Of a stretch of 64,000 bases of DNA, positions 1-11,660 are shown in pieces. Position 1 is the first letter of the stretch. Each line of letters starts with the position of its first letter. The notes beneath the pieces were generated by a model. That model was not told the DNA's origin. It worked only from the letters and a program-made list of their open reading frames with translations, and did no database searches. The stretch is from positions 2,382,501 to 2,446,500 of the forward strand of contig JACYXH010000802.1 in the NCBI GenBank assembly GCA_026745465.1, given 5' to 3'. A program made the translations under genes and the position numbers. This stretch comes from Lota lota. Its lineage: Eukaryota > Chordata > Actinopteri > Gadiformes > Lotidae.

Positions 1-1133
1 CACACACACACCACATTCCCATGCACTCCCCACATGCACACTCCTCCGTCATCACCGAGTGTGTCTACTTCCTCTCTCTGAGTGGATTTGCATACCAGGG
101 TTTGATGTGCCACGCTGTTTACATCTCACATCTCCAGGCCTGACCCACTTGCTCGGAACGTTTTGTGGTTATTAAAAGCAGGCCTCCATCTTGTTATTTC
201 TTCGGCGTACGGCTGTGTTGCAGGTGCTCTTCTAATTGCTGTAAAATTGCATGGAAGAACTGGAATAGAAGATGTCTGCACCCTTGTAAATTAGCTGAAC
301 AACGTAAGCCAATTCGTCCCCAAAAGATTTTCTTTTTCAAGGAGTTTTTACATTAGAGAGGAGACGGCTCGCTTTTAGGTTCTGAAAATATGTCTGCTTG
401 TGTGTAATCCTATTTGGAAGTGTTCAATGGAATGTGAAAGAAGGAAGATGTGTGTTGGGGTGCTACATGGATCATTAAAAAAATACTTGTTAATATCTAA
501 TATTATACAGTTCCGTCATTTAACTGTAGAACTCTGGAGCACATTTCCCAGTGGGAGGGGGTCACTTTGGTTACTGAATAGGCAGCCTTTTTAATACCCC
601 ACATAAACCCAGGTGCTTGTTGGTCATGATTTATTTAATGGGAAAACTACCCCGGCGCCTCACACCTGGCCACAGGTGTCTGGTTTCACAGCTGAGCTCA
701 GACAGCAGCATGCTGCTGTGAAACCCTAGAGTGATGAGAGAGGCTGATGCGGTGTCTCTGTCCCTATGTATGTGTCTCTCGCTCTGTATTTTGCTCTATC
801 TCTCTGTCTCTTCTTTCTCTCAAATTCCTCTTTGGTTTCTATTATGGAAATGCAAAAGAGATAAAAGGTTGTTTGATTAATTACCTGTTTGGACTAGCCA
901 AAATAGTATTTTTAGGAGCCTAGTGACACGCTTAAAATTGTAACATAAAAAGAATATGCAACGATAGACATCATTAAAAAACATATGGGACTGTGTTAAT
1001 GCATTCTTATACTGGAATAACCTAACTTTAGTAGCTTATGAAGAGGGAAATAAGTTGTCACAAACATGAGTATAAAGTTGTATTTAAAAGTAGTCAAACG
1101 CATTATGTTTCGCTTTCTGTCTGTGTCTGTCTG

Positions 1134-1164
<31 letters not shown>

Positions 1165-1747
1165 GTCTCTCTCTCTCTCTCGTCTCTGATGACAACCCCA
1201 GGTAAGCCGACACACATTCCAACACAGCCAGGTCTGCTTACGTTTCCTAACTAAGGCTAAAGATTAAAAGGGAAGAGAAGGTGAACTTTGAAAAAGGATA
1301 GATAAAGGGGAGAGAAACTGTCCAGCTCAGATATGTTCTAACATGAGAGAATACAGCTTCCTCCGTGTGTTTTGAAAAGTCATAAACTCTGGAAAAATTG
1401 CTGCCTTGATATAGGTTAAAATCCTCACTTTCTCTCCATGGTGTTTGCTGTTGATTGTACTGTTCCATGCTCATGTCAAAATTGTGTAAGCCTTCGTCTT
1501 CGACCAGCGAGGGAGGAGGAGGAGTAAACTCTTGTTTTCTGGCTCTCTACTATTTTCCTCTACTGAGTTTGATCCCCCCTCCTCCGCCTGTCTCTCTCTC
1601 TTAGTCTCCTCTCCATTCTCTTAACACCAGAGTGCTTTTTAATCTCTGTTCTCACACTACTTTTTCTTCTCCTCTTTTCTTCCCTCTCTCCTCCATGATG
1701 TGTCTTCTCCTCTTCCCCCTGGCTCCACTAACCCTTGACCCCTACAG
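1..1747 (+). other. Partial intron upstream of the microexon
   Basis: No exon was found here. In particular there is no signal-peptide ORF ending in a phase-1 donor, so the exon that carries the pcdh15 start codon must lie upstream of the window. Contents: a (CA)n end at 1-12, a small nested inverted repeat at 662-725, a CTGT/CTCT-rich tract at 1108-1190, and a pyrimidine-rich stretch from about 1570 to 1745 that leads into the microexon acceptor. Confidence 0.75.
662..725. repeat. Nested inverted repeats with two E-box cores
   Basis: A perfect 7-bp inverted repeat, ACACCTG (662-668) and CAGGTGT (673-679), with a 4-bp loop, is followed by an 11-bp perfect inverted repeat, GGTTTCACAGC (682-692) and GCTGTGAAACC (715-725). 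The second loop contains the 14-bp palindrome AGCAGCATGCTGCT. CACCTG/CAGGTG are E-box cores. This could be a regulatory dyad or a fortuitous structure; nothing else in the sequence decides. Confidence 0.5.
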
Positions 1748-1762
1748 GCTGGCAGTTTGAGG
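1748..1762 (+). CDS. pcdh15: pcdh15 15-nt microexon (WQFE segment before EC1)
   Basis: A 15-nt exon, acceptor CTACAG and donor GG/GTAAGA, with a pyrimidine-rich tract and a CTAAC branch-point-like site at 1728-1732. It starts with the last two bases of a split codon (GC), then encodes W-Q-F-E, then supplies the first G of the next codon. Both ends are phase 1, so it can be included or skipped without changing frame; skipping gives a GAG codon at the join. Mammalian PCDH15 has a five-residue WQYED insert, known as an alternative segment, at exactly this place just before DCKL, so I regard this as its orthologue. Its residues sit at the extreme N-terminus of the mature protein, next to the cadherin-23-binding face of EC1. 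It is too short to be found by gene prediction. Confidence 0.85.
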
Positions 1763-2903
1763 GTAAGAGGGCTCAACCTCCATGTTGTGTCCACCTCTGT
1801 TGCTCTCTGATGTTAATACTTTGTGTCCATCTCCCGCCTCCATTTCTGTCTGTCCTTATCCCCCCTTTTTTATTCTTTCTTTTTCTCTCTGTCTTTTTAT
1901 CGCTATCACTCGCTTTCTCATCCCCCTCTCAATCTTTCTTTCTCGCTCTCTTTCTCTCTCTCCCTCTATCCTCTCTCTCTCCCACTCTTATTATATATCT
2001 CTCCACCTCCCTCTCTCCCTCCCTCTCATCATCTACCTTCAGAGTTTTCTTCCCTCACCGTCTTCATCAATCCCTGTCCCTTTTCCTTTACCGATGATGA
2101 TGTCGCTGTCAGTGCTCAGTGCCCTGCTCTCCGTAGCCCCCCCCCCCCCCCCCAGAGCCCCCCACCTCACCTCAGTCTACACTTTTCCTCTTCTGTCCCC
2201 AGCAGCATTCGCCAACACACATCACAAATAACCATAAGCTCAACTGCCCCCCCCCCCACACACACAAGCTCACAAGCGCTCTGCATGCATAGTTCTAGCA
2301 CCCCTACTAGCCTCCCACATCTGTGATGTTGCTGTTCCTCTCATCATGCAACCCTCCCCCCCCCCGCCGCCCCAACATCCGCACATCCCACCCCACAACG
2401 CACGCTTGTCTGCGTCCGTGTCAGTGCATGTGTCAGAGTGCAATATCGTCGCTCTCTTTGTATCGCTGTCATCGTTCAAAGGAGACGTGACAGCTTAGGA
2501 TGGGTGATCAGACATGACGCTGCGATACGGGGTCTTTATTTTATTGTTTTCTATGTATGTATTATTTCCTGGATTGATTTGTCAGTTTGGACAGAGGCGT
2601 TGAATAGTTCCAGTTCTGTGGTTGTTTTTGTTGATGGATTCACGACAGTATTATCGTTAGCTGTGTATGTACATGCATAGGGGGATGTTTAGGATTTTTG
2701 TGTATTGGTTATTCAATTCACTATTAATAAATAATAACTCAGACTGTTTAGTTTGCTTTACCTTGTCAGTCAAAGGCAGCTTTTCGAACATGAACAATGA
2801 GTATTCAGGTTATTCTAGTATTATTGAAGATAGTACAAGATAATTCTATATTATTTTATTCCCTGATTGTGTTTTTCTCTCCTTCTTCTCTGGGCTGGTG
2901 CAG
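1763..2903 (+). other. Intron with CT-rich tract and poly-C runs
   Basis: This 1141-bp intron has no coding signal. From about 1840 to 2050 it is almost purely pyrimidine on the + strand; C runs follow at 2139-2154, 2247-2256 and 2354-2364. The 3' end (2860-2903) is a good T-rich tract leading to GGTGCAG. Long open frames across the CT tract are composition artefacts, although one begins within the microexon. Confidence 0.85.
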
Positions 2904-2969
2904 AGTGTAAGCTGTCCCGTGGTGGGCCTCCCGCGACCATCGTGACCATCGATGAAGAAAGCCCCAACG
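2904..2969 (+). CDS. pcdh15: pcdh15 exon, N-terminal part of EC1
   Basis: This 66-nt exon starts with two bases of a split codon and ends with one (phase 1 to 1); donor ACG/GTAAGT. It encodes ECKLSRGGPPAT then IVTIDEESPNG. The length matches the 66-nt mammalian exon. The cysteine of ECKL corresponds to the residue that pairs with the cysteine of RVQC in the exon at 23181 in the mouse EC1 structure. The isoleucine after PPAT corresponds to mouse Ile22, a handshake contact with cadherin-23. IDEES carries the acidic calcium-binding motif of the first repeat. The N-terminus of EC1 is thus conserved both in its disulfide and in its binding face. Confidence 0.92.
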
Positions 2970-3204
2970 GTAAGTTGAATGTCCCTCCATTCTCCTTCTT
3001 TGTGTGTTTCACAGTACAGTCTTGCAATGCAATACATGCAAACCGCCGTGGTTTTCTTCCCCACATTTTCTTTAGGCTTCTCCATGAATGAGGTGCATTT
3101 TAATTAACACAACCTCACCCCCATCTATCACCTCCTCCTCCAACAAATACACGATACCGGATTGTGAACCTTGCTGTCTCGATATGTTTCAGTATTTATT
3201 ACTG

Positions 3205-3350
3205 CGTCCTTTAGCAGACACTTTTACTATCAACGTGACGGGGACAGACGGGGACCCTGCTCAATGAGCAGGTAGGAGTTAAGGCATGTTGCTGAAGGCT
3301 GCCTACAGGTTAGACTGCAGACATTGGGTATCGAACCCAACACCTTTTAG
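3205..3350 (+). repeat. Dispersed repeat, TTTATCCAAAGCG family (diverged)
   Basis: It begins TTAGCAGACACTTTTA and carries the family's interior motif GAGCAGGTAGGAGTTA, then GCATGTTGCTGAAGGCTGC, and ends GGTATCGAACCCAACACC. On the minus strand that end reads GGGTTCGATACCC, which resembles a tRNA B box. The same blocks recur in the copies at 53410-53660 and 61738-62130, so I treat them as one family; a SINE-like origin is possible but not shown. Confidence 0.55.
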
Positions 3351-4098
3351 AGTTATTATTTTGAGAATGTAAACTATTGGTGGTATGATCCTTGGCAATG
3401 AAAACACTGTGCTTGCTGTTCTTTTCACCACAGCAGTTAATTCCAACATTATGCGTACCATCAGAACAATAGCCCTCTGTTTCACCGTGATTAATTCCGC
3501 TCTATGCACAGCCCTTTGTGAACGAGAGTGTGCGTGGGTGTGCATGTGAATGTGTGTTAAGTAGCAGGTGAGACGGTAGGTGGTGCCTCATGGGGCCTCA
3601 TTCATTAGATGTCCACCTCCCCCTCCCTCTGCCCTCCCTCCCCCGCCCCGCGTTTAAGTCTTTTCCTTCGCGCTGCACCTGCCTGGCGACAGCACCTGAT
3701 GGATCGGGGGTGCGGTGCGTGGCAACAGACGTGTAGCTGCACCGGGGCCGGTGTGTTCTGAGAAGGTGCTCAGCCCCGACCCAGGCCCCGCCTCCACCGA
3801 GGCCCTGGTGATATTTTGACCACGGCGGAGATAACATGGTCGTTGCTACTTCTATGTGCTATCTGTTCCTATCTGCTCCTCTCCATGCGTCATTCCTCCC
3901 TCTTGTAAAGCTTCATCACTGCCTCAGCTTTGGTATCTTTTTTTACGGGTGTGTGTATCTTTTTATGAAGCTGTGTGTGTGTGGTGTGTGTGTGTGTGTG
4001 TGTGTGTGTGTATCTATGTATATGTGTATCTATATGCATGTCATTGTTTCCGTGAGGCAATTTCTGTGTGGGCATGCACGTGTGTGAATCTGTATGTA

Positions 4099-4206
<108 letters not shown>

Positions 4207-4681
4207 TGTGCATGCATCTGTGAGTGTGTCTGTGTGTGTGTGTGGGTACATGATGTGTACTTGTTGTGTTCTTGTTGATGGGCCCCTGCAGGTATCCATG
4301 CTGGGGGTCCCATGGGGCCCTAATGAGCAGACGCTCACTGGAGGGAGCAGCCGCTTGTTTAGTCAATGAGTGTTTAATCATCACCCAAACACACACGCTC
4401 TGCTGAGCCGCTGCACGCTCAAGGCTCTGACACTTTTTATATGCATGTGTGAGTGATTGATTAAGTGAGTGTGAGTAAGTGGGTGTGTGTGTTCATATCT
4501 CTGTTTGTGTATTTGTATAAATACATTACATTTATATTTCACTAGTTACACCTTTTCATGTTGATCTCCATCCAGTATTATTGTGCTCTGTGTGTTGTCT
4601 CAGTTCATTAATGTGGAGCTCTTATTCCACCTGTCACACTGCTGCCCTCCTTGTTGCTCTCTCTCTCTGCGTGTGAGTGTG

Positions 4682-4733
<52 letters not shown>

Positions 4734-5522
4734 TACTTGTGGTTTGGGTTTGTTCTCTGATGGATTGCATTGCAAAAGGAGCACAGCGAAGGCTGCCAGA
4801 GCTGTTATCCTGGAAGCGTCCCTCTCCCCACCCTAGGCGTGCTGTTGTGTGTGTGTTCGGGGGGTGTTTCTAGCTAATCTCCCACATACAGCCCTCATTT
4901 ACCTTGGATATGAGACTCTCTTGGCTCAGACGGTCTCTTTTTATTTATCCATTTGTGATGAAGCGATTCAGGAGCCCCGTCCTCCCTCTCCTGATAATGA
5001 AATGTAAAATAGGCAAACCCGTCCAGTATTGACCAAAGCAATTATCCACCTAAATGTGGTCCATCACTTTCTCCATCTGGAGAGAGACAGAAAACCATAC
5101 AAACAATGCTCGGTAATGGGATTCCTCATCTTTCAGTGACGCAGCCGCATCTCCCATACATGTATTCATGTATACGTGTATTCATGTGCATCAGGAGATG
5201 GAAATACAAACAAACATACCCCCCCCCCCCCCCCCACCCTTCTGGGTCAGAAGAAACCGATCAAAAAAACAAAATGTCTCCTCCTAACTTGTTTTCTTTC
5301 TGGACTCATAGAAGAACAAATTCAACTCCACTCACCATGTTATTAGCTTCCTGAATGGAGAGCGGGACAGGAAGACATAAGTGGGCAAGCAAACATCAAA
5401 ACATTTCCAACTGTTATGCATCCGACTGTTTGTCCCTTTATGTTGTTTTTCTTACATTGACTTTCGGATGGCTGATACATTTCTGTTTGATTCAAGGTAA
5501 GACAGGGTTAGACCTCAGTAAA

Positions 5523-5765
5523 CAGATAGATAGAGAGATAGATGGATATAAATGTATTGCGATAGATGACTGTCATATAATTTATTTATATAGAGAGAGA
5601 TGAATAGATAGATGTATTGAAATAAATAGATAGATGGATATCAAAGTGTATATATATAGAGATAGACTGACAGACAGACATTTCGACAGATAGGTGGATG
5701 GATAGATGAATATCGTAAATAGTATATACAGCTATATAGAGATATAAAGATAGATAGATAATACA
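5523..5765. repeat. Imperfect GATA/GATAGA tetranucleotide tract
   Basis: Degenerate repeats of GATA, GATAGA and GATGGATA run over about 240 bp, with interruptions. No other feature is seen nearby. Confidence 0.8.
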
Positions 5766-5947
5766 TACAATTTGAGGTCTAAGATGGGTTCTCATGGTAA
5801 GCAGTAAGGTGTCCGCCAGGGAATCGCGAGTCAGCAGCTCAAATGGAGCGTCACATGTTTAATTTATCAAGGTTGCGGCAGCTCACGCATGCTGCCTAAC
5901 AGGTGGCAGACACCACACATATAGACCTGCACGGTCTGGAGGACTAC

Positions 5948-5950
<3 letters not shown>

Positions 5951-5994
<44 letters not shown>
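5951..5994. repeat. (AG)n microsatellite
   Basis: About 44 bp of pure AG within the large EC1 intron. Confidence 0.95.
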
Positions 5995-5998
<4 letters not shown>

Positions 5999-7203
5999 TC
6001 CAGAAGAAGTGCCACCTGCAGCACTTGGAATTTGTTTGGTTTGGCTATAAAATGAATGTGTGTTGACACAAAGAGAGGTAGGTTTTATCTTGGTTGAGAA
6101 GTACAATGGATTGTCCCTCATCAGGGAGTTAGGGTGTTAATTAGTTATTGGTGTTAGGGGAGTTGGGTCATTTCTCACCAACTCAACACATACACCACAC
6201 ACACACAGACATTAACACAGGCAGCGAGTCAGGAGTAGCCGTACATCTGAATGTGTCGGCTTCCTTGGATTTTGGCCGGTTTCCATTGTCAAACTTCCCG
6301 CTCTCAAAGGGAAATTTGTAATTTTTATGTGTCAACTAATGGGCTGCATTCCAATGGTCATAGCACAGCGATTTCTCTTGCCATCTCTTCCCAATGTTCT
6401 CCTTGATCACCATTGTTCCCACTGTCCCCAGGCGTAGTCATCTAGGGATGCAGCTAAGGTGGCTGCCTGAAACAGCTTCAGACCCAGGATACGTCAATGT
6501 TTCCTGCAAAGGAAGTGCTTTGGATAATTTCCTCAACTGTGTAATTAGATACACGGCCCTAATGCAAGTCCGAAGGTTGTCATTGGTCTGGATCATCATT
6601 AGTCAACGTTTCATTTAATGACTCTGAAGCAGCTGTTTCATTTTCACAATGATGTCCTTTCCCCCTGCTTGACCACTAAATGATACTGCTTGTCTGCTCA
6701 AGAGTATAATAAACGAGCAATAGGAAAGACTCGGAGGAAGTCGGGACATTTTCAGATAATAATGTGTAAGACATGGCTTCAATGGAGCAAAACATAGGAA
6801 GACCACATGGAGAACTGACTCTGCAAGCTTGACCTCCTTGGGTCAAATCCTGTCCCAGAGGATGGTACCGACCCTCTCTCTCTTGACCCTTGACCTCGAA
6901 CATGGAAGGCATAGCCCTGCGTCTGTGTGCTAGTAGTTCATAATTCATGGTGGAATCATGAGCAATGTGGGCAACAGGAGAAACAGAATTAACCAGTGTC
7001 CTTGGAAGAATAAAAATATTGAATGTTGTTTTACTATGTATTTATATTGTTTCCTATTATCTTATATCATCTTATATTATTAGATTATCTATTATCTATA
7101 TTCTATAATTATAAAACACAATCGTTTATGTTGGCCTCTTCTTTCGTAGACAATATGGCTCAGACTTTTGTTATCAGTCATAGGATACTGAAATAACAAA
7201 ACA

Positions 7204-7360
7204 ATAGTCTGTTTGAACAGGGATGGAGAGAGATAGAGAGAGAGACAGTGAAAGGAAGACACAGGAACAGAGAGCCAGAGAGAGTGAGTCAGACACAGAG
7301 AGACAAGAGAGATACAGAGACAGAGACACAGCAACACAGAGCGAGAGATAGAGAGACCGG

Positions 7361-7406
<46 letters not shown>

Positions 7407-7612
7407 ATACATCCACAGATACAGAGAGACACAGCAACATAGAGAGACAGAGAGATGGACTCAGACACAGAGGCAATATAGATACAGAGATAGACACAGC
7501 AACACAGAGATAGAGAAAGATACACACAGATACAGAGAGTCACAGCAACAGAAAGACCGAGAGAGACAGAGAGGGAGAGAGAGAGAGAGAGGGAAAGATA
7601 CAGTCACAGAGG
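7204..7612. repeat. GA-rich compound repeat with internal (CA)n
   Basis: An imperfect tandem of ACAGAGAGACACAGCAACA-like units surrounds a 39-bp (CA)n at 7362-7400. Strong purine bias on the + strand. Confidence 0.85.
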
Positions 7613-8439
7613 GAGAGAAAAGTTGTCTTCCTTATGGGAAATCTCTATGGTCCTCAGAGGTCCTCAGGGGAGTGGAATACATCTGTGGCTGCTTGGGAAG
7701 ATATTAGAATATGTGAGTGCATTCTAAACGGCTAATGAGAGAAGCTGTGCCCGCGTGGCGGTTCGTCTCACCCACCAAGGAATCACTACGCACTCGGGTC
7801 TCCAAAATTAATTCAGTCCCTCTCGCTGTTTCCCTGTCCCCAACTCGCCATTAGTTTTGTCCTCTATCCGCCACATTTAGCCACTATTTTTTTCTCCACG
7901 ACTGCTTCTCCGTCGATCTCTTCTTCAACTTTTATCCTCTGTTTTGTGTCGACGTCTACTGTTTCCCCATTTTTCTCTGAAGATATATCCTCGTTCAAAC
8001 ACACGCACACTGTGATGTACCCGATGTCAGCACTCCCATACATTTTTTTAAATTGAAGACTCGCCCATCTATTTCTATTTTCCCCTACCTGACAAACCTT
8101 TCATGTGAAAGCTCCGCTACACAAATGTTCCAATCAAAGCACATTAAAAGCTAGCTCTGCTTGCTTTATCATTTTCTCATTAACATTCTGCCGTCTATTT
8201 TCGATCCCAAACAAATGGGTGCGAGGATTATGTCAGAGCTGTAAGACTTACTGAGAAATAATTTCTCAAAGTGCTCATTTAATGTAAAGTGTGTATGTGT
8301 GTCCATATGCACTTGACAAGTCTTTCTGTAAGTGTCTACATAAGAACTGTGTTTGTTTGTGTCTGTGTGTGTGTGTGTGTGTGCGTGCACCAATTCGGAA
8401 AGCTTTCACAAATATTATTGTTAACTTTCTCTCACCTTC

Positions 8440-8476
8440 TCAGGCACACACAAAAACATCAGACACACGCAAACCC

Positions 8477-8512
<36 letters not shown>

Positions 8513-8640
8513 ACGAACCCATACACCACACGTGCACACACCACACACACACACAAACCCATACACCACACAAGCATCCCCCCAAGACACACATACACAC
8601 ACACACACAAAACACACAAACCCATGCACTAGACATATTG
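8440..8640. repeat. CA-rich compound repeat
   Basis: About 200 bp of CA repeats broken by short motifs such as AAACCCATACACCA, itself repeated several times, which suggests local tandem duplication. Confidence 0.85.
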
Positions 8641-9005
8641 CAAATTGTGTGTAATGACAGCAAGGACAGCAGTATATAATTAGAGAGGGTCTGAAAGGGC
8701 AGGATTAGTGCATGACACCTGCTCCTCCTGGATTACAGGGTTGCTGAGGTGCACCACACTGCTGCCAATTACACCTCACAATTACACCCCAGAGTGTACA
8801 TACGCTAGATGTGAAAAGGGCTAAAGATACGTAAAACACACGTGCACTCACACATTCACACAGTACATATACTGATTACCAGGTAGCTTACGCTGACTGT
8901 TGTTGGTCAGGCTTTGTGTTGCTCAGATACCAACTATAGCAGCTCTCCAAAACTATTATTCAATTGCATCTTTCCCTTTAAGATTTACAATGATAATGAC
9001 ATTTC

Positions 9006-9168
9006 TATGGGAGGGTTTTAATCCAGTCGTCTGAAGTTCCCAACAAGCAGTTGAAGTCAGCCATGTTGGTACTTCTTGATCAAATATTCTAGAACCATCA
9101 GGCAACCAGTTATTGTCTGCACCAAGATGGCGGCTTGGAATGTAGTTGACATCATGTGAAACCCTCCT
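9006..9168. mobile_element. Possible short inverted-repeat element
   Basis: GGGAGGGTTTTA at the left is matched by TGAAACCCTCCT at the right, an imperfect inverted repeat of about 11 bp bounding about 160 bp that includes GTCAGCCATGTTGG and CAAGATGGCGGC. This would fit a MITE remnant, but no clear target-site duplication is visible. Confidence 0.35.
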
Positions 9169-11333
9169 TTCAACGGAAAATGTATTTTCCGTTGTGTATA
9201 TTGTGTTCAGCTCATAATGAGATTATCATTTTGTGTATTGTGTATTCATTTAGTAATTTCCCATGCGCATCGATTTGCCTAAATCACCACATTAGTCTGC
9301 GCAGACAATGCAAAGATTGGCCACTGCATTTAATGACAGAATCTCATTCCCTAATTCATAATACCACATTGCAGGAAAATAATATTCAGTGTAGCCTTTC
9401 CATGGTTCCCAATACCAACTCTGGTATTACAATCCTGTACACACAATCAGCCAGATTGAAATCTATCTGATTGCATACAGGATATGCACACATGTGTATT
9501 AACATGCTGATGTACTAGGTCATGCATCCCTGCCTAGTGACTTAATCACTGACCTTGAAGCTTTTGTGTTTTTCTAGGTGCACCTCTTGCATTTAAAACT
9601 AAATACAACAACAAAAAAACTATAAAATAATACTTGAATGAAAAACAATAAAGATTGTGCATTCTCCCTACACCACTGCGTTGCCAATGTCGACGGACCA
9701 ACCACTGATCTTCGGCTCAGACCTTCCTAGACCAATCCAAGCTTATATCTAATACCAAAATGGAATTTGGAACATTAGACCAGACCAAAAGAAAAGCTAC
9801 AAATAAGATAATAAGTAAATGCAAAAATTTGAAACTTTTGTATTTAGCCTGCACATCCACCTATGTGCAATATCGCTAGACTGACCAAAGCTTATGTCGA
9901 ATACCTTTACACAATTAAATAATGATGAATAAAAAAATCATATAGGTCTCCCACCACATTATACATAGATACCACATATTGTCCTTAATTATACCTAATG
10001 CCTAAATGTACCCCTGGAATGTCAAATGGGCCACAAAAGTCCATAGAATAAAATAATACTCAATAAAAGAAAATCCCTTCCAAAGACTCTAACATCTCCA
10101 CCTCATCAGGCTTGGCGGCTGTAGATTTTGATAACGAGCTACTGAGGAGAATGACAAGTTATGCCTGCTGGGATGTGGTTAAGGGGCCGCGTCGAAGCTA
10201 CAGCTGAGGGTAGCAGTAGCAGCGCTAGCAGCCTTGATCTCTCTTCCCGTAACTTACCAGAAGAATAATCACTTATTCCCCATAGTTCCTCAGTGGTATA
10301 ATAAGGAACAGGGGGAAAAATATTGAAGACTGAGAAGACTTTCAGTTTATTCAGTTGGCAGTGTGAATGTGTTGGGTGTATTTTGTTTATCTGTGTTTAA
10401 AGGGTTTTAATCGTGGGGAAATAAATGTTTCTGTTGAGTGTGAGAGAGAGATAGCAACATGGCAACTATAAGTAAATCAAAACGCTTTGAGTTACGCATT
10501 TTAAATAGCATCAGTGTTCCTTGGTGCTAGCAGCAAAGATAAGGCTAAATTAGCATAGTACTAAAAAGAAAGGATGTTATATGCTCTGATTTAGCAAGAA
10601 AATGGTTTGGCGCTAGTAGAAAACATTAAGCTGCATTAGCATGGAGCTACATTAGTATGGAACTATAAAACCAAGCAGGTGTACATTGTTGAATTTAAAT
10701 GTGTTATCTGCTTATTGGAAATAGAATGTTGTTTTGTATTTAAAAAGGGTTGGTGTCTTTAATTGGCTGCTGTTCTCTTGAGGTGTTTGCAAGGTGAATG
10801 GGTTAAAAAGGGTTCCATCTGAGGGACCACTGAGTGCAGGCTAGATTGACAGTAATTGAAATGGCAGCAGCGTACTTTTCATATTCTCTTTACAAACATT
10901 GAGACATCTGCACAGGGGTAGCCAACTGCCACACAAATGATTGAATGTAGGATACTGGCTTGATAGGATGGGCTATTGTCTTGCTATTTCGGAGCATGCA
11001 GATAGAAATATTTTTACCCCCTATGGGTTGTACGTGTGTGATGACAGTATGCTGACAATGATGCCATAAAAAATTGATTCCTCCTTAGTGTGGTCCCAAA
11101 AAGGTATTTTAAAGCCTACACGATGCAACAACAACAACTACATATCTGTGCACAACATTGCTTGTTGGTGACATGTGAGAAAATACACTGGGAATCAATA
11201 AGCACACAGGAACAATGGTCTAAGTTGGTTATCAATAGATCACCACATGTTGTCGTCATTCCACGACTTCTGTAATAAAATCTATGATTGCAATACCTCG
11301 TTGTTGTGTATATATATATATATATATATATTA

Positions 11334-11660
11334 GGCCTGTCGATTGATTAAAAAAGCAACTAACATATCGCGAAATTTTCTGTGATTAATCACAATTAAT
11401 CACTTTTTTTCTTTTTAAGACTGAAACTTATATTAATGGATATTTAAGTGTTAAATCTTGGAATTATCTTAGAGTCAACACAAATTAATTATATTTAAAT
11501 TCAAATTATATTCTTTAATAGCTTATTTTGATTACAGATGATCTGTTCTTGCAAATCAAAATCACAATCTCGTGATCAAAAACTTGACATTAGTGTAAAC
11601 AAACATGGCGGACATCGGCCATGCTAGCTATGAACATCCTAAAGAATAACGAAATAACTA
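11334..11660. repeat. Interspersed repeat fragment (GGCCTGTCGATT type)
   Basis: It begins AGGCCTGTCGATTGATTAAA, then CGCGAAATTTTCTGTGATTA and TAATCACAATTAATCAC, followed by GGATATTTAAGTGTTAAATC. I recognise this wording from repeats common in teleost genomes whose ends read GGGCTGTCGATTAAT. Only the left end is evident, directly after a (TA)n tract; the right end was not found. Confidence 0.5.

Noticed and set aside
1..1747. Search for the pcdh15 signal-peptide exon
   Set aside because: No hydrophobic leader ending in a phase-1 donor was found on the + strand, so the exon is taken to be outside the window.
1735..2097. A 120-codon frame that starts just before the microexon and includes WQFEG
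   Set aside because: Only 15 nt are coding; the rest reads through the donor into a CT-rich tract.
3325..3350. tRNA gene suggested by GGGTTCGATACCC on the minus strand
   Set aside because: No A box, acceptor stem or anticodon arm could be assembled; it is the end of a dispersed repeat.
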